Positions 8,678 to 17,650 of a stretch of 64,000 bases of DNA are shown in pieces. Source of the stretch: Cryomorphaceae bacterium (lineage in GTDB: Bacteria; Bacteroidota; Bacteroidia; Flavobacteriales; ECT2AJA-044); NCBI GenBank assembly GCA_017798125.1, contig CP059070.1:1488001-1552000 (forward strand), given 5' to 3'. Position numbers and translations under genes: made by a program. Each line of letters begins with the position of its first letter. Within the stretch, counting starts at the first letter, position 1. Under the pieces are notes generated by a model. The model saw nothing but the letters and a program-made list of their open reading frames with translations. It was not told where the DNA came from and searched no databases.

Positions 8678-9309
8678 GTGACGACAATAATAGTTGGATC
8701 GATAATCTAGGCGATGAAATAGATCGTGACTTAAAAGAAGTATGGGCGAGTCTTTCTGAGGAAAAGGAACAAGCTATGGACGTACAAGAAATAAAGAGAT
8801 CCAAACATCCAGTACAACATCTTCGACGCCAAATGGGGCTCAAAACCCTCTACTTTGCCTTGGGTATTGTAGCCATCATAATCATGCGGTTTGCTACGCA
8901 GAACGATTTGAGTCGAACGTTGATGGACATTGTCATCGTCAGTTTCATAATCTGTGGAGTTTACATAGCTGTGGTCTGGCAACGCCTACCTCGTTGGATA
9001 GACCCAGAGTTAAATGTTCGAAGTACTTTGAAATCAGCGTACCGACGAACGAAGCTTGCGCTGAGGATTGAAGAGGGAATGGGGCTTTTTCTCTATCCTA
9101 TTGCTGCCGCTGCCGGAATGTTATGGGGTCGGGAATTGCGGGACCCTTCGCTTGCCGTAGATCAAGATATAGATTGGATGATTCTACTGATGGTAGTCGT
9201 GGTGGTTACCCCATTAAGTCATTTCGCCGCTGTTTGGATGAATAAGTGGGCCTTCGGTAAATATTTGAAGCGTTTAGAACGCATGTTAAGCCAGTACTCT
9301 GAAAAATAA
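8674..9309 (+). CDS. Four-helix membrane protein, candidate anti-sigma factor
   Basis: A 211-residue protein that I do not recognise by family. It has a charged N-terminal region of about 55 residues, then four predicted transmembrane segments at roughly 57-74, 83-102, 137-153 and 169-189, and a basic C-terminal tail. The cytoplasmic N-terminal domain plus membrane part, and its 4-base overlap with the ECF sigma gene, fit an anti-sigma factor. It lacks the HxxxCxxC zinc motif of ZAS anti-sigma factors. The role is inferred from position only. Confidence 0.6.
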   Translation: MSDDNNSWIDNLGDEIDRDLKEVWASLSEEKEQAMDVQEIKRSKHPVQHLRRQMGLKTLYFALGIVAIIIMRFATQNDLSRTLMDIVIVSFIICGVYIAVVWQRLPRWIDPELNVRSTLKSAYRRTKLALRIEEGMGLFLYPIAAAAGMLWGRELRDPSLAVDQDIDWMILLMVVVVVTPLSHFAAVWMNKWAFGKYLKRLERMLSQYSEK

Positions 9310-9398
9310 AATTAGACAAGCCTAAAAATATTACTTTAGTAGCCTATAAATAGAGCGAAAAACACACGTTTTTATTTAGAATAAATCTACATAAGCAC

Positions 9399-9406
9399 TA
9401 CATTTG
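9399..9406 (+). promoter_or_regulatory. Promoter -7 box before the TonB receptor gene
   Basis: TACATTTG is a perfect TAnnTTTG element. Transcription would start near 9411-9413, downstream of the GTG at 9406. This favours the next in-frame GTG at 9424 as the real start and predicts a leader of about 12 nt. Confidence 0.55.
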
Positions 9407-9423
9407 TGCGAAATTCGTGGCAA

Positions 9424-11787
9424 GTGAAGTATTTAGGTCTTTTGTTTTTATCCGTGTTCTCCATTCAGTTATGGGGGGAATCCATAGAAGGAGTGGTCAT
9501 GGACTCAGAGGGTCCTGTTGTTGGAGCCGCGGTCCTTTTGGACGGTACAACCGGGACTTCTACGGATGCTGAGGGTCGTTTTCGATTTGTTGACATCACC
9601 GATGGACGATATACACTCGAGGTCCGGTTTATTGGATATCGAACGCTCAAGCAGGAAATTCTGGTGGAGCAGGGCGCCCCAGATTTGATTCTGACCATCA
9701 TTCCAGATCGATTGGGGCTTTCCGAAATAACTGTTACAGCTGATCGGTCGGAAGTTGAGCGTTACGAATCTACCGTAATCGTTCGTGCTATTGACGATCG
9801 TATTTTTGATCAAACGGCTAGTCTGAGTATGGCAGAGGGTTTGGCCTATTCCCCTGGGTTGCGTCTAGAAAATAATTGTCAGAACTGCGGCTTCACACAA
9901 CTGCGAATGAATGGCCTTGAGGGCGCCTATAGTCAGATCTTGATTGATAATAGGGCTGTATTCAGTTCACTTGCAGGAGTTTACGGTCTTGAGCTCATAC
10001 CGACACAAATGATTGAGCGTGTTGAAGTACTGCGCGGTGGAGGATCAGCTATGTATGGAGGAAATGCCATCGCGGGGACGGTCAATATTATCACTAAAGA
10101 GCCAGTTGCCCCTTCCTTTGAAGTTGGGCTTCAGCAAGCCTTCGTAAATGCAGAATCTTCTGACCGCGCACTGACTTTTAACGGATCCGTGCTCAGCGAG
10201 AATTACAAAAAAGGCTTGACCTTTTTTGGTATGTACCGAACCAGAGAAGGATGGGACGCCAATGGAGATGATCTCACCGAAATTGTAGCCCTGGAGAACC
10301 TATCTGCTGGTTTTAATGCTTATGTCCGTCCTTCGGACCGATCCAAAATCAAGTGGTCTGGAACTTTGATTAATGAATATCGACGCGGCGGAGGACAACT
10401 AGAACGTCCGCCACATCAGGCCAACCTAGCCGAAGAGTTGAGCCACCTCATTTTTAATACGCAAGTGTCGTACGAACAGTACCTTCCTGGTGATCGCAGT
10501 AAAATAGCCGTATACGGTAGCCTGCAGCACACCGAAAGGGATAGCTACTACGGAAGTGGGGGTAGAATACTGACTCCGGGAGACAGCCTCACGCAAGAAG
10601 ATGTTCTAGCCTTGAATGCTTACGGGCATAGCAGTGATATCGCAGCTGTTGCCGGTGCGCAATGGAATTGGAATGATGGTGAACATTGGGCGCTTACTGC
10701 GGGCTCTGAGTTTCAATACAATCGCGTTCAAGATGATCAATTGGGTTATGAGCGATCTTTAAATCAAAGGGTTCAAACCTTGGGGTCATATGCTCAAGGA
10801 GATTGGACGCTGAACAATCGCTGGTCCTTCTCTCTTGGGGGAAGATTGGACTTGGTTCGAATCCGTGCGGAGTACGATTGGCCGAGCAGCACAGATGTGA
10901 ACAACCAAAGCCTTCCTGTATTTGTCCCTAGAGCGACGGTCAAGTACACCATCAATGAGTCTTGGAAATTCCGAGCTTCCTATGCTCAAGGCTATCGTGC
11001 TCCTCAAGCCTTTGATGAGGATTTACATATCGAGATAGTAGGAGGTGAGGCTGTATTTAACCGACTGGACCCTGATTTAAGACCTGAGCGTTCGAATTCG
11101 TACAACGCTTCACTTCAATGGGCGCCATATCGTGAGGAGCTTCAGTTCAACATGGTTTTTGAAGGGTTTTACACCGACCTCAATGACGTTTTCTTTACCG
11201 GCAATCTACAGCCTTTGCCAACGGGTGGTTCGGTTCGCCTAGTTAGAAATGGGAGTGGGGCCGTTGTCTACGGCGGAAATATTGAATTCAATGGGGCGTT
11301 CCAGTCGGATTGGAGTTGGCAAAGTGGAATAACCATTCAAGCCGCTCGGTACGATGAAGATGAAGTCCTATGGGAGCCGGAAATGATTACCGATGCGAAT
11401 GCAGACAGTGTGATTTCCACATCCAATATTCTAAGAACTCCCCCCGTCTATGGGTACGGGACTGTCAATTTCGAAGGCTTGTCCAATTGGACTTTCTCCT
11501 TGTCCGGTGTATTCACTGGCCGGATGGATGTTCCTCACGTAATTGATCCTGAGTCCGGATATACGGTTGTAAAGCGCACGGAATCCTTTATAGAGCTCAA
11601 CCCGAAGATTCGCTACCACCACGATGGGCCAGAGCACGGATTTCTTGAGGTATATGGTGGTGTGTTCAATCTTTTGAACAGCTACCAAGAAGATTTTGAT
11701 ACCGGAGTTGATCGGGATGCAGGGTACATTTACGGACCCGCTCGCCCGATCACCTTCTACGCCGGAATTAAAGTTGGCTTAGACTGA
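9424..11787 (+). CDS. TonB-dependent outer-membrane receptor
   Basis: A receptor of about 787 residues. It has a signal peptide, a carboxypeptidase-like regulatory (CarboxypepD_reg-like) domain (about 25-105), a plug domain (about 120-225; QILIDNRAVFSSLAG, then VEVLRGGGSAMYGGNAIAGTVNI) and a beta-barrel to the C-terminus. The plug contains a CxxC pair (NNCQNCGF), seen in a subgroup of Bacteroidota receptors; it may form a disulfide or bind metal. Substrate unknown; siderophore, heme, cobalamin or metal uptake are possible. The start at 9424 (GTG) is chosen over GTG 9406 because a perfect promoter box covers 9399-9406. Its stop abuts the helicase stop with no gap. Confidence 0.88.
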   Translation: MKYLGLLFLSVFSIQLWGESIEGVVMDSEGPVVGAAVLLDGTTGTSTDAEGRFRFVDITDGRYTLEVRFIGYRTLKQEILVEQGAPDLILTIIPDRLGLSEITVTADRSEVERYESTVIVRAIDDRIFDQTASLSMAEGLAYSPGLRLENNCQNCGFTQLRMNGLEGAYSQILIDNRAVFSSLAGVYGLELIPTQMIERVEVLRGGGSAMYGGNAIAGTVNIITKEPVAPSFEVGLQQAFVNAESSDRALTFNGSVLSENYKKGLTFFGMYRTREGWDANGDDLTEIVALENLSAGFNAYVRPSDRSKIKWSGTLINEYRRGGGQLERPPHQANLAEELSHLIFNTQVSYEQYLPGDRSKIAVYGSLQHTERDSYYGSGGRILTPGDSLTQEDVLALNAYGHSSDIAAVAGAQWNWNDGEHWALTAGSEFQYNRVQDDQLGYERSLNQRVQTLGSYAQGDWTLNNRWSFSLGGRLDLVRIRAEYDWPSSTDVNNQSLPVFVPRATVKYTINESWKFRASYAQGYRAPQAFDEDLHIEIVGGEAVFNRLDPDLRPERSNSYNASLQWAPYREELQFNMVFEGFYTDLNDVFFTGNLQPLPTGGSVRLVRNGSGAVVYGGNIEFNGAFQSDWSWQSGITIQAARYDEDEVLWEPEMITDANADSVISTSNILRTPPVYGYGTVNFEGLSNWTFSLSGVFTGRMDVPHVIDPESGYTVVKRTESFIELNPKIRYHHDGPEHGFLEVYGGVFNLLNSYQEDFDTGVDRDAGYIYGPARPITFYAGIKVGLD

Positions 11788-13155
11788 TTAGCCTTGACCG
11801 CCGGAGGATCCGGAACCACTAGACTTATTCGAACGGTTTCCTTGAGAACCATCTCGACGAGGCCCGCGCCCCCCAGAAGACCGACCTTTTTGGTTTCGGT
11901 TTCTATTCCCTCCAGACCGACCACCACCAGATCCTTTAGAGCGGTTTGCGCCTCTACGGCGCGATGTGTTTCTTCGCCGGTTTCGACTCCCACCTCCTTG
12001 TCCCGGCTTCCGCCAGGTAGGACTGTCTCCGAGATCTTCCGGAGCAGGGTGTTTTTCCAAAGTCCGTTCTATAAGCCGCTCAATTTCATCAAACCGGGCC
12101 ATGTCTGCAGGATTGACCAGTGTAATGGCCACACCTTCAGTTTTGGCCCTTGCTGTTCGGCCAATGCGGTGAACATAGTCGGCTGCATCAGAAGGCACGT
12201 CGTAGTTAACAACTAAGTCTATATCCTTAATGTCAATTCCACGGCTCAAAACATCGGTAGCCACCAATACCCGTGTTCTTCTCGACCGGAATCGAGACAG
12301 AACAGCTTCTCTTTCTTTCTGCTCAAAGTCCGAAGAGATTCCATCCACTCGGTAGTCCTTGTGCTTTAAGGAGCGTATGATTGAATTCACTTTCTTCTTG
12401 GTACTGCTGAACACCAAAATACACTCGTACTCCGGATGCTCTCGGATGATTCGTCGAAGAAGCGGAGACTTTTGCTCGTCAAATACTCGATAAATCCGTT
12501 GTTCAACCTTTTCGCTTGGCTTGGCAATGGCAATCGAGATCTCTTCAGGTTCGTTGAGGAGCTCTCTCCCCATTTTTCTGATTTTCGGGGGAAAAGTTGC
12601 GCTAAAGAGGAGATTCTGACGTTTTTCGGGCAAAAAGCTCACGATTTTCATAATGTCGTCGTGAAAGCCCATGTCCAGCATTCGGTCGGCTTCATCTAAA
12701 ATCAGATGGCGTACGTTCCCGAATTTCACATGACCTTGCTGCAAATGGGAAATGAGTTTACCTGGAGTGGCAACGATAACATGCGTTCCGTTCGTGAGTG
12801 CTTCTTTTTGTAAATCCCATTCACGGCCATCACCGCCCCCGTAGACTGCAGCTGAATGAACCCCAATGAAATAGGAGAAGCCTTGAATTTCTTGGTTAAT
12901 TTGGACTGCCAGTTCCCTCGTCGGTACAACGATAAGTGTTGTCGTATGCTGACTGGGATTTTCAGCTAATTCATCTAGGATGGGTAGGAGGAAAGCAGCG
13001 GTTTTGCCTGTTCCGGTTTGTGCACAGGCAAGCACATCTTTTCGATTCATGATCGCAGGGATTGCTTGCTCCTGAATCGGTGTCGCCTCCACGAAATTCA
13101 TATAGCTGATGGCTTCCAGCAGCCCTTCGTGTAGGCCTAATTCCTTAAAAGTCAT
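11788..13155 (-). CDS. DEAD-box ATP-dependent RNA helicase (RhlE-like)
   Basis: Unwinds RNA, probably in ribosome assembly or RNA decay. The 455-residue protein has the Q motif (FVEATPIQEQAI, 21-32), Walker A AQTGTGKT (45-52), PTRELA, DEAD (LILDEADRMLDMGF, near 150), SAT (LLFSATFPPKI) and HRIGRTAR near residue 330. The tail of about 80 residues is rich in Gly, Arg, Ser and Asn and is probably a disordered RNA-binding segment, as in RhlE relatives. It converges on the TonB receptor with adjacent stop codons. A CATC-hairpin repeat (11948-11966) lies in the tail-coding part. Confidence 0.93.
   Translation of the reverse strand: MTFKELGLHEGLLEAISYMNFVEATPIQEQAIPAIMNRKDVLACAQTGTGKTAAFLLPILDELAENPSQHTTTLIVVPTRELAVQINQEIQGFSYFIGVHSAAVYGGGDGREWDLQKEALTNGTHVIVATPGKLISHLQQGHVKFGNVRHLILDEADRMLDMGFHDDIMKIVSFLPEKRQNLLFSATFPPKIRKMGRELLNEPEEISIAIAKPSEKVEQRIYRVFDEQKSPLLRRIIREHPEYECILVFSSTKKKVNSIIRSLKHKDYRVDGISSDFEQKEREAVLSRFRSRRTRVLVATDVLSRGIDIKDIDLVVNYDVPSDAADYVHRIGRTARAKTEGVAITLVNPADMARFDEIERLIERTLEKHPAPEDLGDSPTWRKPGQGGGSRNRRRNTSRRRGANRSKGSGGGRSGGNRNRNQKGRSSGGRGPRRDGSQGNRSNKSSGSGSSGGQG
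11948..11966 (-). repeat. CATC-hairpin repeat, copy 3
   Basis: Minus strand: CATC, stem GCGCC, loop GTAGA, stem GGCGC, then AAACC. It lies in codons for the disordered tail of the DEAD-box helicase. Confidence 0.7.
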
Positions 13156-13224
13156 ATATATCTATTGTTCCTTGTAAAGGTACACTATTCCGAACTTCTC
13201 TAAGAATAACGCTGTTATCCGACC

Positions 13225-13638
13225 ATGAAACAAGAGCATTTCCCTCATTGGATGACCCGTGTTCTCCAAGCAGCTGCCATTTACAATGTGATCTGGGGCG
13301 CCTGGGTAGGACTTTTCCCGCAGCACTTTTTTCATTTGACCGGTATGACTCCGCTCAACCACCCCATGATTTGGCAGGGGATGGGTATGGTTATTGGCGT
13401 TTACGGCCTTGGATATTGGTGGGCTAGCTACAACCCCATACGGCACTGGCCCATAGTAGCGGTTGGGTTTTTGGGCAAAATTTTGGGACCCGCTGGGTTT
13501 GTATTCAATTATTTGACCGGTGCTGCTCCGGCTGAATTTGCTTATACATTAATTACCAATGACCTGATTTGGTGGATTCCATTTGGGGCCATACTTCTTC
13601 ACGTACACCGAACGACACAATGGAATTTGAGGGCCTGA
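13225..13638 (+). CDS. Small four-helix membrane protein
   Basis: A 137-residue integral membrane protein with four predicted helices (about 12-30, 45-65, 75-95 and 105-128) and conserved-looking aromatic and His residues (QHFFHLTG, HPMIWQGMG). Similar Bacteroidota proteins are often mislabelled as alkyl hydroperoxide reductase; nothing here supports peroxidase activity, since no catalytic cysteine is present. It overlaps the DoxX-like gene by 19 bases, so the two are an operon and may interact. Confidence 0.65.
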   Translation: MKQEHFPHWMTRVLQAAAIYNVIWGAWVGLFPQHFFHLTGMTPLNHPMIWQGMGMVIGVYGLGYWWASYNPIRHWPIVAVGFLGKILGPAGFVFNYLTGAAPAEFAYTLITNDLIWWIPFGAILLHVHRTTQWNLRA

Positions 13639-14018
13639 ATTCTTGGGGGCTAAGGGCCCTTTTTGCCTTTTATCTGCTGGGAGGAATCAATCACTTTGTC
13701 ATGCCCGAATTCTATTGGGGCTTGATTCCGCCTTACCTTCCGTTCCCAGGAACGCTGAATATTCTAGCTGGAATTGCAGAGGTTGTCTTAGCCTTTGGGC
13801 TATTGATACGCGAAACGCGCAGAATCGCTGGCTTTGCTATTATTCTGATGCTGGTGACCTTCATTCCGGCTCACGTTTATTTTATCCAAATAGGGTCCTG
13901 CATTCCAGATGGCCTTTGTGTCTCACCGACTATTGGATGGGCCAGGCTTCTCGTCGTTCATCCGCTTTTGATGTGGTGGGCTTATTCATCGACAAGAAAA
14001 AGCATTAATCACGCTTAG
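13620..14018 (+). CDS. DoxX-like membrane protein
   Basis: A 132-residue membrane protein with four predicted helices. The opening LRALFAFYLLGGINHFVMPEFY and the NILAGIAEVVLAFGLL helix fit the DoxX/DoxD-like fold, whose members are linked to quinone or thiol redox chemistry in membranes. The ATG at 13620 is chosen because it gives a compact DoxX length; the longer frame from 13569 would add residues that only shadow the upstream gene. It overlaps that gene by 19 bases. Confidence 0.7.
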   Translation: MEFEGLNSWGLRALFAFYLLGGINHFVMPEFYWGLIPPYLPFPGTLNILAGIAEVVLAFGLLIRETRRIAGFAIILMLVTFIPAHVYFIQIGSCIPDGLCVSPTIGWARLLVVHPLLMWWAYSSTRKSINHA

Positions 14019-15820
14019 GCTTTTAAAGCCTCCTCATAGGCTGTTTTGTAGTACTCTAATAGAACGCCCCAGTCAAAATTCTCGCTGAAAGTTTCCAATT
14101 TGTTGCGTTGAAGCATGCGGTATCGTGCCGTTGACTTAACAAATTGCATCAAGAAATTGGCGAGGTCTTTGACCTCTTGCTTTTCAGTCTTTTTGCGTCG
14201 TTTTAATACGAAAATACCGTCTTCGTCACGAGCTTCTTCCATTTCATCGATGTACACCCCAAACCCACTTAAATCTGATGTAACCGTTGGTATTCCACGT
14301 GCAACACATTCCAGTGGTGTATAGCCCCATGGCTCGTAATAGCTAGGGAAAATTCCCAAGTGACATCCTCGAACGAATTGCCCATAATCCAGACCGAAAA
14401 GTGGATTTGTACTGTTGATGAAATCTGGATGATAAACCATCTTGACCTTGTCTAGGGGACTATTTACCAGTTGCTCATCCCGCATGAAATTTAAGATCTC
14501 ATCGTCTGTATCATTCACAAGATTGTGCGTGACAATAATGGGCCATTGCTCCGTTTTCCAGCTCTGAATGGTTCGGCGATAACGCAGCTTCCAATAGTCA
14601 TCGATGAGGTCGTTTAGATTTGGCAGTCGGTGCCCTTCCGTAGACTGAGCAGCAGCATAAAACAACTTCTTACCGATTTGATGTTGAATGGACTCGCAAT
14701 TGCTTCGAATCTCTTGCATGACGCCTCGACTCTCCAGTACGTCTGGATTAATACTCCATGTTGGCCGGTTGGTAATGAAGAACATGACGACAGTCTTGTC
14801 GACACCTTCCTTCTTCATCATCTCATTCAACAGCTTTAACGCCTTTAAAGTGATGTCGTAGCCTTTGTTCTTGTATTCATAGCGACCTGAAGTAAAAAAG
14901 TACAGGGTGTTGTCCAGATCGAAGGGATAACTTTTGAAGAAGTGGCCAATGACGAACTCGTGTATTTTCTCTTTGTATCGCTCGTGTCGATTCTGAACTT
15001 CGTGAAAGGCTGCGTACCGTGTAATATTCAACCCGTTGGGAGTCACAAAATCCGGCTTTTTACCGAGTAGGTGCTCGCATTCTCGGCCCGTAACTTCAGA
15101 TACCGTCGTAAAGCTATCCGCTTTATCCGCGCTAAAACGCTCGATCTGAGTCATAGTGAGCACGCCGTACTTACGAGCTTCCGCCTCCCAGTCATACTTG
15201 GGGAGAATGTCGTAGAACTTAGGGTCGTTCATGGCCAAGACTCTTCCGAGCATGGTTGCGTGGGTCGTAAAGACAGTCTTAATGGGTAGCTTTTCGTGCT
15301 TGATATCCAGAATAGGAATGGAGGCCATCCATTCATGGAAATGTGCCACAATAGGCCGACTTTCTTTAACAACTTCTTGACTCAATATTCGAAAGAAGGT
15401 GTGATTCACATCGGACCAAAGGACCATGTCATTAATAAGATCATGATCCGGGTCAACATCAATTCCATGAACTTCATGCATACGACGATGAAGGGAGTCC
15501 CGGCGGTTAAAAACATTCTGCAGATTGAGCAGCACAGCTTTAGGTCTACCGGTCACCAACCATCGTCCGTATTGAACTTCGTAGCCCATACCCCGCATTT
15601 TTTCCACGGTTTTCCCGATGGGATCGCGCATGTCCGTGATGTCTTCAAACTCGGCCTGAATATCCTTGTTTGCGTTCGGACCTAAGAGACAGTAATCATC
15701 ACCCCATTCCGCAACGGCAGCGGGCACCTTAGATCGGATTACGGTATAGATTCCTCCAACTTGATTGCATACCTCCCAGGCGCATTCAACGACTAGTGGT
15801 GACTTTTTAACTTTTGCCAT
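14015..15820 (-). CDS. Eukaryote-type glycogen synthase (GT3 family)
   Basis: Transfers glucose, probably from UDP-glucose, to alpha-1,4-glucan chains. The 601-residue protein opens with VVECAWEVCNQVGGIYTVIRSK, the N-terminal signature of animal and fungal GT3 synthases, and has the C-terminal SYYEPWGYTPLECVARGIPTVTSDLSG segment (E-x7-E type donor-binding site, near residue 500). Bacterial GlgA belongs to GT5 and looks different. GT3 enzymes occur in several Bacteroidota. No GlgB, GlgC or phosphorylase gene is nearby. A TAAATTCG box (15826-15833) ends 6 bases before the ATG, suggesting a nearly leaderless transcript. Confidence 0.9.
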   Translation of the reverse strand: MAKVKKSPLVVECAWEVCNQVGGIYTVIRSKVPAAVAEWGDDYCLLGPNANKDIQAEFEDITDMRDPIGKTVEKMRGMGYEVQYGRWLVTGRPKAVLLNLQNVFNRRDSLHRRMHEVHGIDVDPDHDLINDMVLWSDVNHTFFRILSQEVVKESRPIVAHFHEWMASIPILDIKHEKLPIKTVFTTHATMLGRVLAMNDPKFYDILPKYDWEAEARKYGVLTMTQIERFSADKADSFTTVSEVTGRECEHLLGKKPDFVTPNGLNITRYAAFHEVQNRHERYKEKIHEFVIGHFFKSYPFDLDNTLYFFTSGRYEYKNKGYDITLKALKLLNEMMKKEGVDKTVVMFFITNRPTWSINPDVLESRGVMQEIRSNCESIQHQIGKKLFYAAAQSTEGHRLPNLNDLIDDYWKLRYRRTIQSWKTEQWPIIVTHNLVNDTDDEILNFMRDEQLVNSPLDKVKMVYHPDFINSTNPLFGLDYGQFVRGCHLGIFPSYYEPWGYTPLECVARGIPTVTSDLSGFGVYIDEMEEARDEDGIFVLKRRKKTEKQEVKDLANFLMQFVKSTARYRMLQRNKLETFSENFDWGVLLEYYKTAYEEALKA

Positions 15821-15822
15821 AG

Positions 15823-15838
15823 TGACGAATTTACGTCA
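15823..15838. promoter_or_regulatory. Inverted repeat over the glycogen synthase promoter box
   Basis: TGACG and CGTCA arms are separated by 6 bases and overlap the minus-strand TAAATTCG box (15826-15833). It may be an operator. The arms are short, so chance is not excluded. Confidence 0.3.
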
Positions 15839-15911
15839 TAGGGCGTTATAAAAAAACAGAATAAAGAACTCCGGAATATTATGTTTTCGTTTGGTTTCGA
15901 GCGGCGTTACC

Positions 15912-16583
15912 CTAAGGGACAAAGTTGAAATATGTATTGGGAAAAGGCTCGTTTTCCAAAGTGAAATGCCACCACTCTTCTTTCAAGGGTAAAAACCCCT
16001 CGGCCAACATAGCCTCCCGTAGAATCTGCCGATGAGCGTAAGCAGAATCTGAAACCCCTGAAAATGATGGCCAAGATTCAGGCCCGAAGAAATCCCATCC
16101 CGTCCCCATATCGACTTCTTTTCCTTCCTGATCGATCAGAGTTAGGTCCACGGTGCTTCCTCGGGAATGACCGCTTTTCTTCCAGATATATCCTTCAGGA
16201 ACCAAAACTTCCTTGGACAGATCAGGATAGTACTTTGATTTAGTTAAGGTGTCACTTGCTTCTTGAGTCCATCGCATAAAATGGTCTACGGCCCTTTGCG
16301 GCCGGTAGGCGTCAAAAACTTTTAGTCCATACCCTTCAGAAGCCAGTCGGTCTTGAACCCGTTTCAAGGCTCTAGCGGCCGGTTCCGTGATGATAAGGTG
16401 ATTCCCGGAGTACCCATCAACGGGCCGTCCCACAAAATTGTCCGATCCTGCATATCGCAATTCGACTTGAATTCTAGGATCGATCTCATGCAAATACACA
16501 AAGCCATCAGGCAGCGGTTTGTCACAGCCGAAAGAAAGCCAGGCCATAACACAAACAAGTATTTTGCGGCTCACTTGTTTCAT
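15912..16583 (-). CDS. D-alanyl-D-alanine dipeptidase (VanX-type, peptidase M15D)
   Basis: A zinc peptidase that cleaves D-Ala-D-Ala, probably for peptidoglycan fragment recycling in the periplasm. The 223-residue protein has a lipoprotein-like signal (LSFGC, Cys20). It carries VFDAYRPQRA near residue 110, the SGHSRGSTVDLTL zinc motif (SxHxxGxxxD) near 158-170 and the EWWHF motif near 202-206, which supplies the catalytic Glu and last His. No vanA or vanH neighbours exist, so this is a housekeeping relative rather than a glycopeptide-resistance gene. Confidence 0.9.
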   Translation of the reverse strand: MKQVSRKILVCVMAWLSFGCDKPLPDGFVYLHEIDPRIQVELRYAGSDNFVGRPVDGYSGNHLIITEPAARALKRVQDRLASEGYGLKVFDAYRPQRAVDHFMRWTQEASDTLTKSKYYPDLSKEVLVPEGYIWKKSGHSRGSTVDLTLIDQEGKEVDMGTGWDFFGPESWPSFSGVSDSAYAHRQILREAMLAEGFLPLKEEWWHFTLENEPFPNTYFNFVP

Positions 16584-16597
16584 AAAGATGTGATGAC

Positions 16598-17158
16598 TCA
16601 GGAAACGGGCTTGAGTAAGGCGTCAATATCTACGTCAATCTCTTTGGCGATTTTATCAGCCACTACAGACGGAATTTCAATGCCGTAGTCGGCGCAAGGA
16701 ATGAGCATGTGCGTTTTCATACGGATACTTCCATCTTCAAGGACTTCAAGACTTCCTTTCTGAGAGACTTCGTTGGTAACACCATGAATGGTCATTTTTC
16801 CATTCACCACCACTTCGTAAGATCCTGCAGCGGATAGTTCTATCTCTTCAAAGTCTTCTACTTGACCTGTGAAGGTTGCTTTCGGGAATTGATCAGACTC
16901 CATATAGTTCTCATTGAAGTGTTCCTCCATAAGCGCCTTCTTGAACCTAAATGCCTTAATCAATACCTGAAAAGCCACTTCTCCATTGGCGCCGTTCAGA
17001 ATCGTAGCGACTTGTGCATTGGTCGCTTCAACACCATCATCTATTTCGCCATTGGATTTAAAATAAATCTCCGCTGTTCTGGTAATGTACTTGGTCTGGG
17101 CCATTCCAGAGGTGACGGCAAGCATCACAAAAGACAGTAGTAAGGCGAGTCGCTTCAT
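16598..17158 (-). CDS. YceI-family periplasmic protein
   Basis: A 186-residue protein with a signal peptide (MKRLALLLSFVMLAVTSGMA) and the YceI lipocalin-like fold, which binds amphiphiles such as polyisoprenoids. Visible signatures are TRTAEIYFKSNG, FPKATFTGQV, the GKMTIHGVTNEV motif near residue 122-133 and the C-terminal CADYGIEIPSVVADKI segment. It lies 14 bases upstream of the dipeptidase gene and may be cotranscribed with it. Ligand unknown. Confidence 0.88.
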   Translation of the reverse strand: MKRLALLLSFVMLAVTSGMAQTKYITRTAEIYFKSNGEIDDGVEATNAQVATILNGANGEVAFQVLIKAFRFKKALMEEHFNENYMESDQFPKATFTGQVEDFEEIELSAAGSYEVVVNGKMTIHGVTNEVSQKGSLEVLEDGSIRMKTHMLIPCADYGIEIPSVVADKIAKEIDVDIDALLKPVS

Positions 17159-17232
17159 GTTCTAAGGAATATTTGAATGTGAGGGATTATTGTTTGTTGT
17201 AAAAACGAAGGTGGAACGGTTTTAAGCACGAC

Positions 17233-17649
17233 CTAAGGTTCGATGAAAACGCATCTGCTCAAAACGACATCGAGCATAGTGGATCCGGTGCAAATACCTT
17301 TAACGGTAATCTCGTTTCCGACCAATTCACTTTCGTTGACTAAGGTTTTTTCCATGCCCGCAAGCACCTGGATAAAGCCATCAGAGCCGAGCACGATGGT
17401 CACGTCCGCAGAGTCTCCCGGGATGACTTCTGTAACCACTCCAGTGACTTCAAGAACTTTGCCGAGGTATTGCTCCCCCGCTTGAGTTTCGTCCTGTTCG
17501 AAAGCCCCAGCTAAGGCCATACTCGTAATTTGCTCATCCGTTTTCATACTCGCCACACTGGGAACGGGTTTGAAAAATAAATACAAGCCATAGGCACCGC
17601 CAAGCATGGCAAGCACAATTCCGATGAGGAGGACCTTCTTCAAATTCAT
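17233..17649 (-). CDS. Membrane-anchored OB-fold (tRNA_anti-like) protein
   Basis: A 138-residue protein with an N-terminal transmembrane segment (about 5-25) and a periplasmic OB-fold-like domain: GEQYLGKVLEVTGVV, VTIVLGSDGFIQVLAGM, VGNEITVKGICTG. It is the tRNA_anti-like type that is widespread in Bacteroidota and of unknown function, sometimes called OB-fold putative lipoprotein, though no lipobox is seen here. Its 5' leader is unusually structured (17651-17694). Confidence 0.65.
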   Translation of the reverse strand: MNLKKVLLIGIVLAMLGGAYGLYLFFKPVPSVASMKTDEQITSMALAGAFEQDETQAGEQYLGKVLEVTGVVTEVIPGDSADVTIVLGSDGFIQVLAGMEKTLVNESELVGNEITVKGICTGSTMLDVVLSRCVFIEP

Positions 17650-17650
17650 A

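Noticed and set aside
10327-10343. GATC + GGTCC-GAA-GGACG hairpin in the TonB receptor gene
   Set aside because: The outer pair fails, and both the foot and loop differ from the family; kept out of the repeat list.
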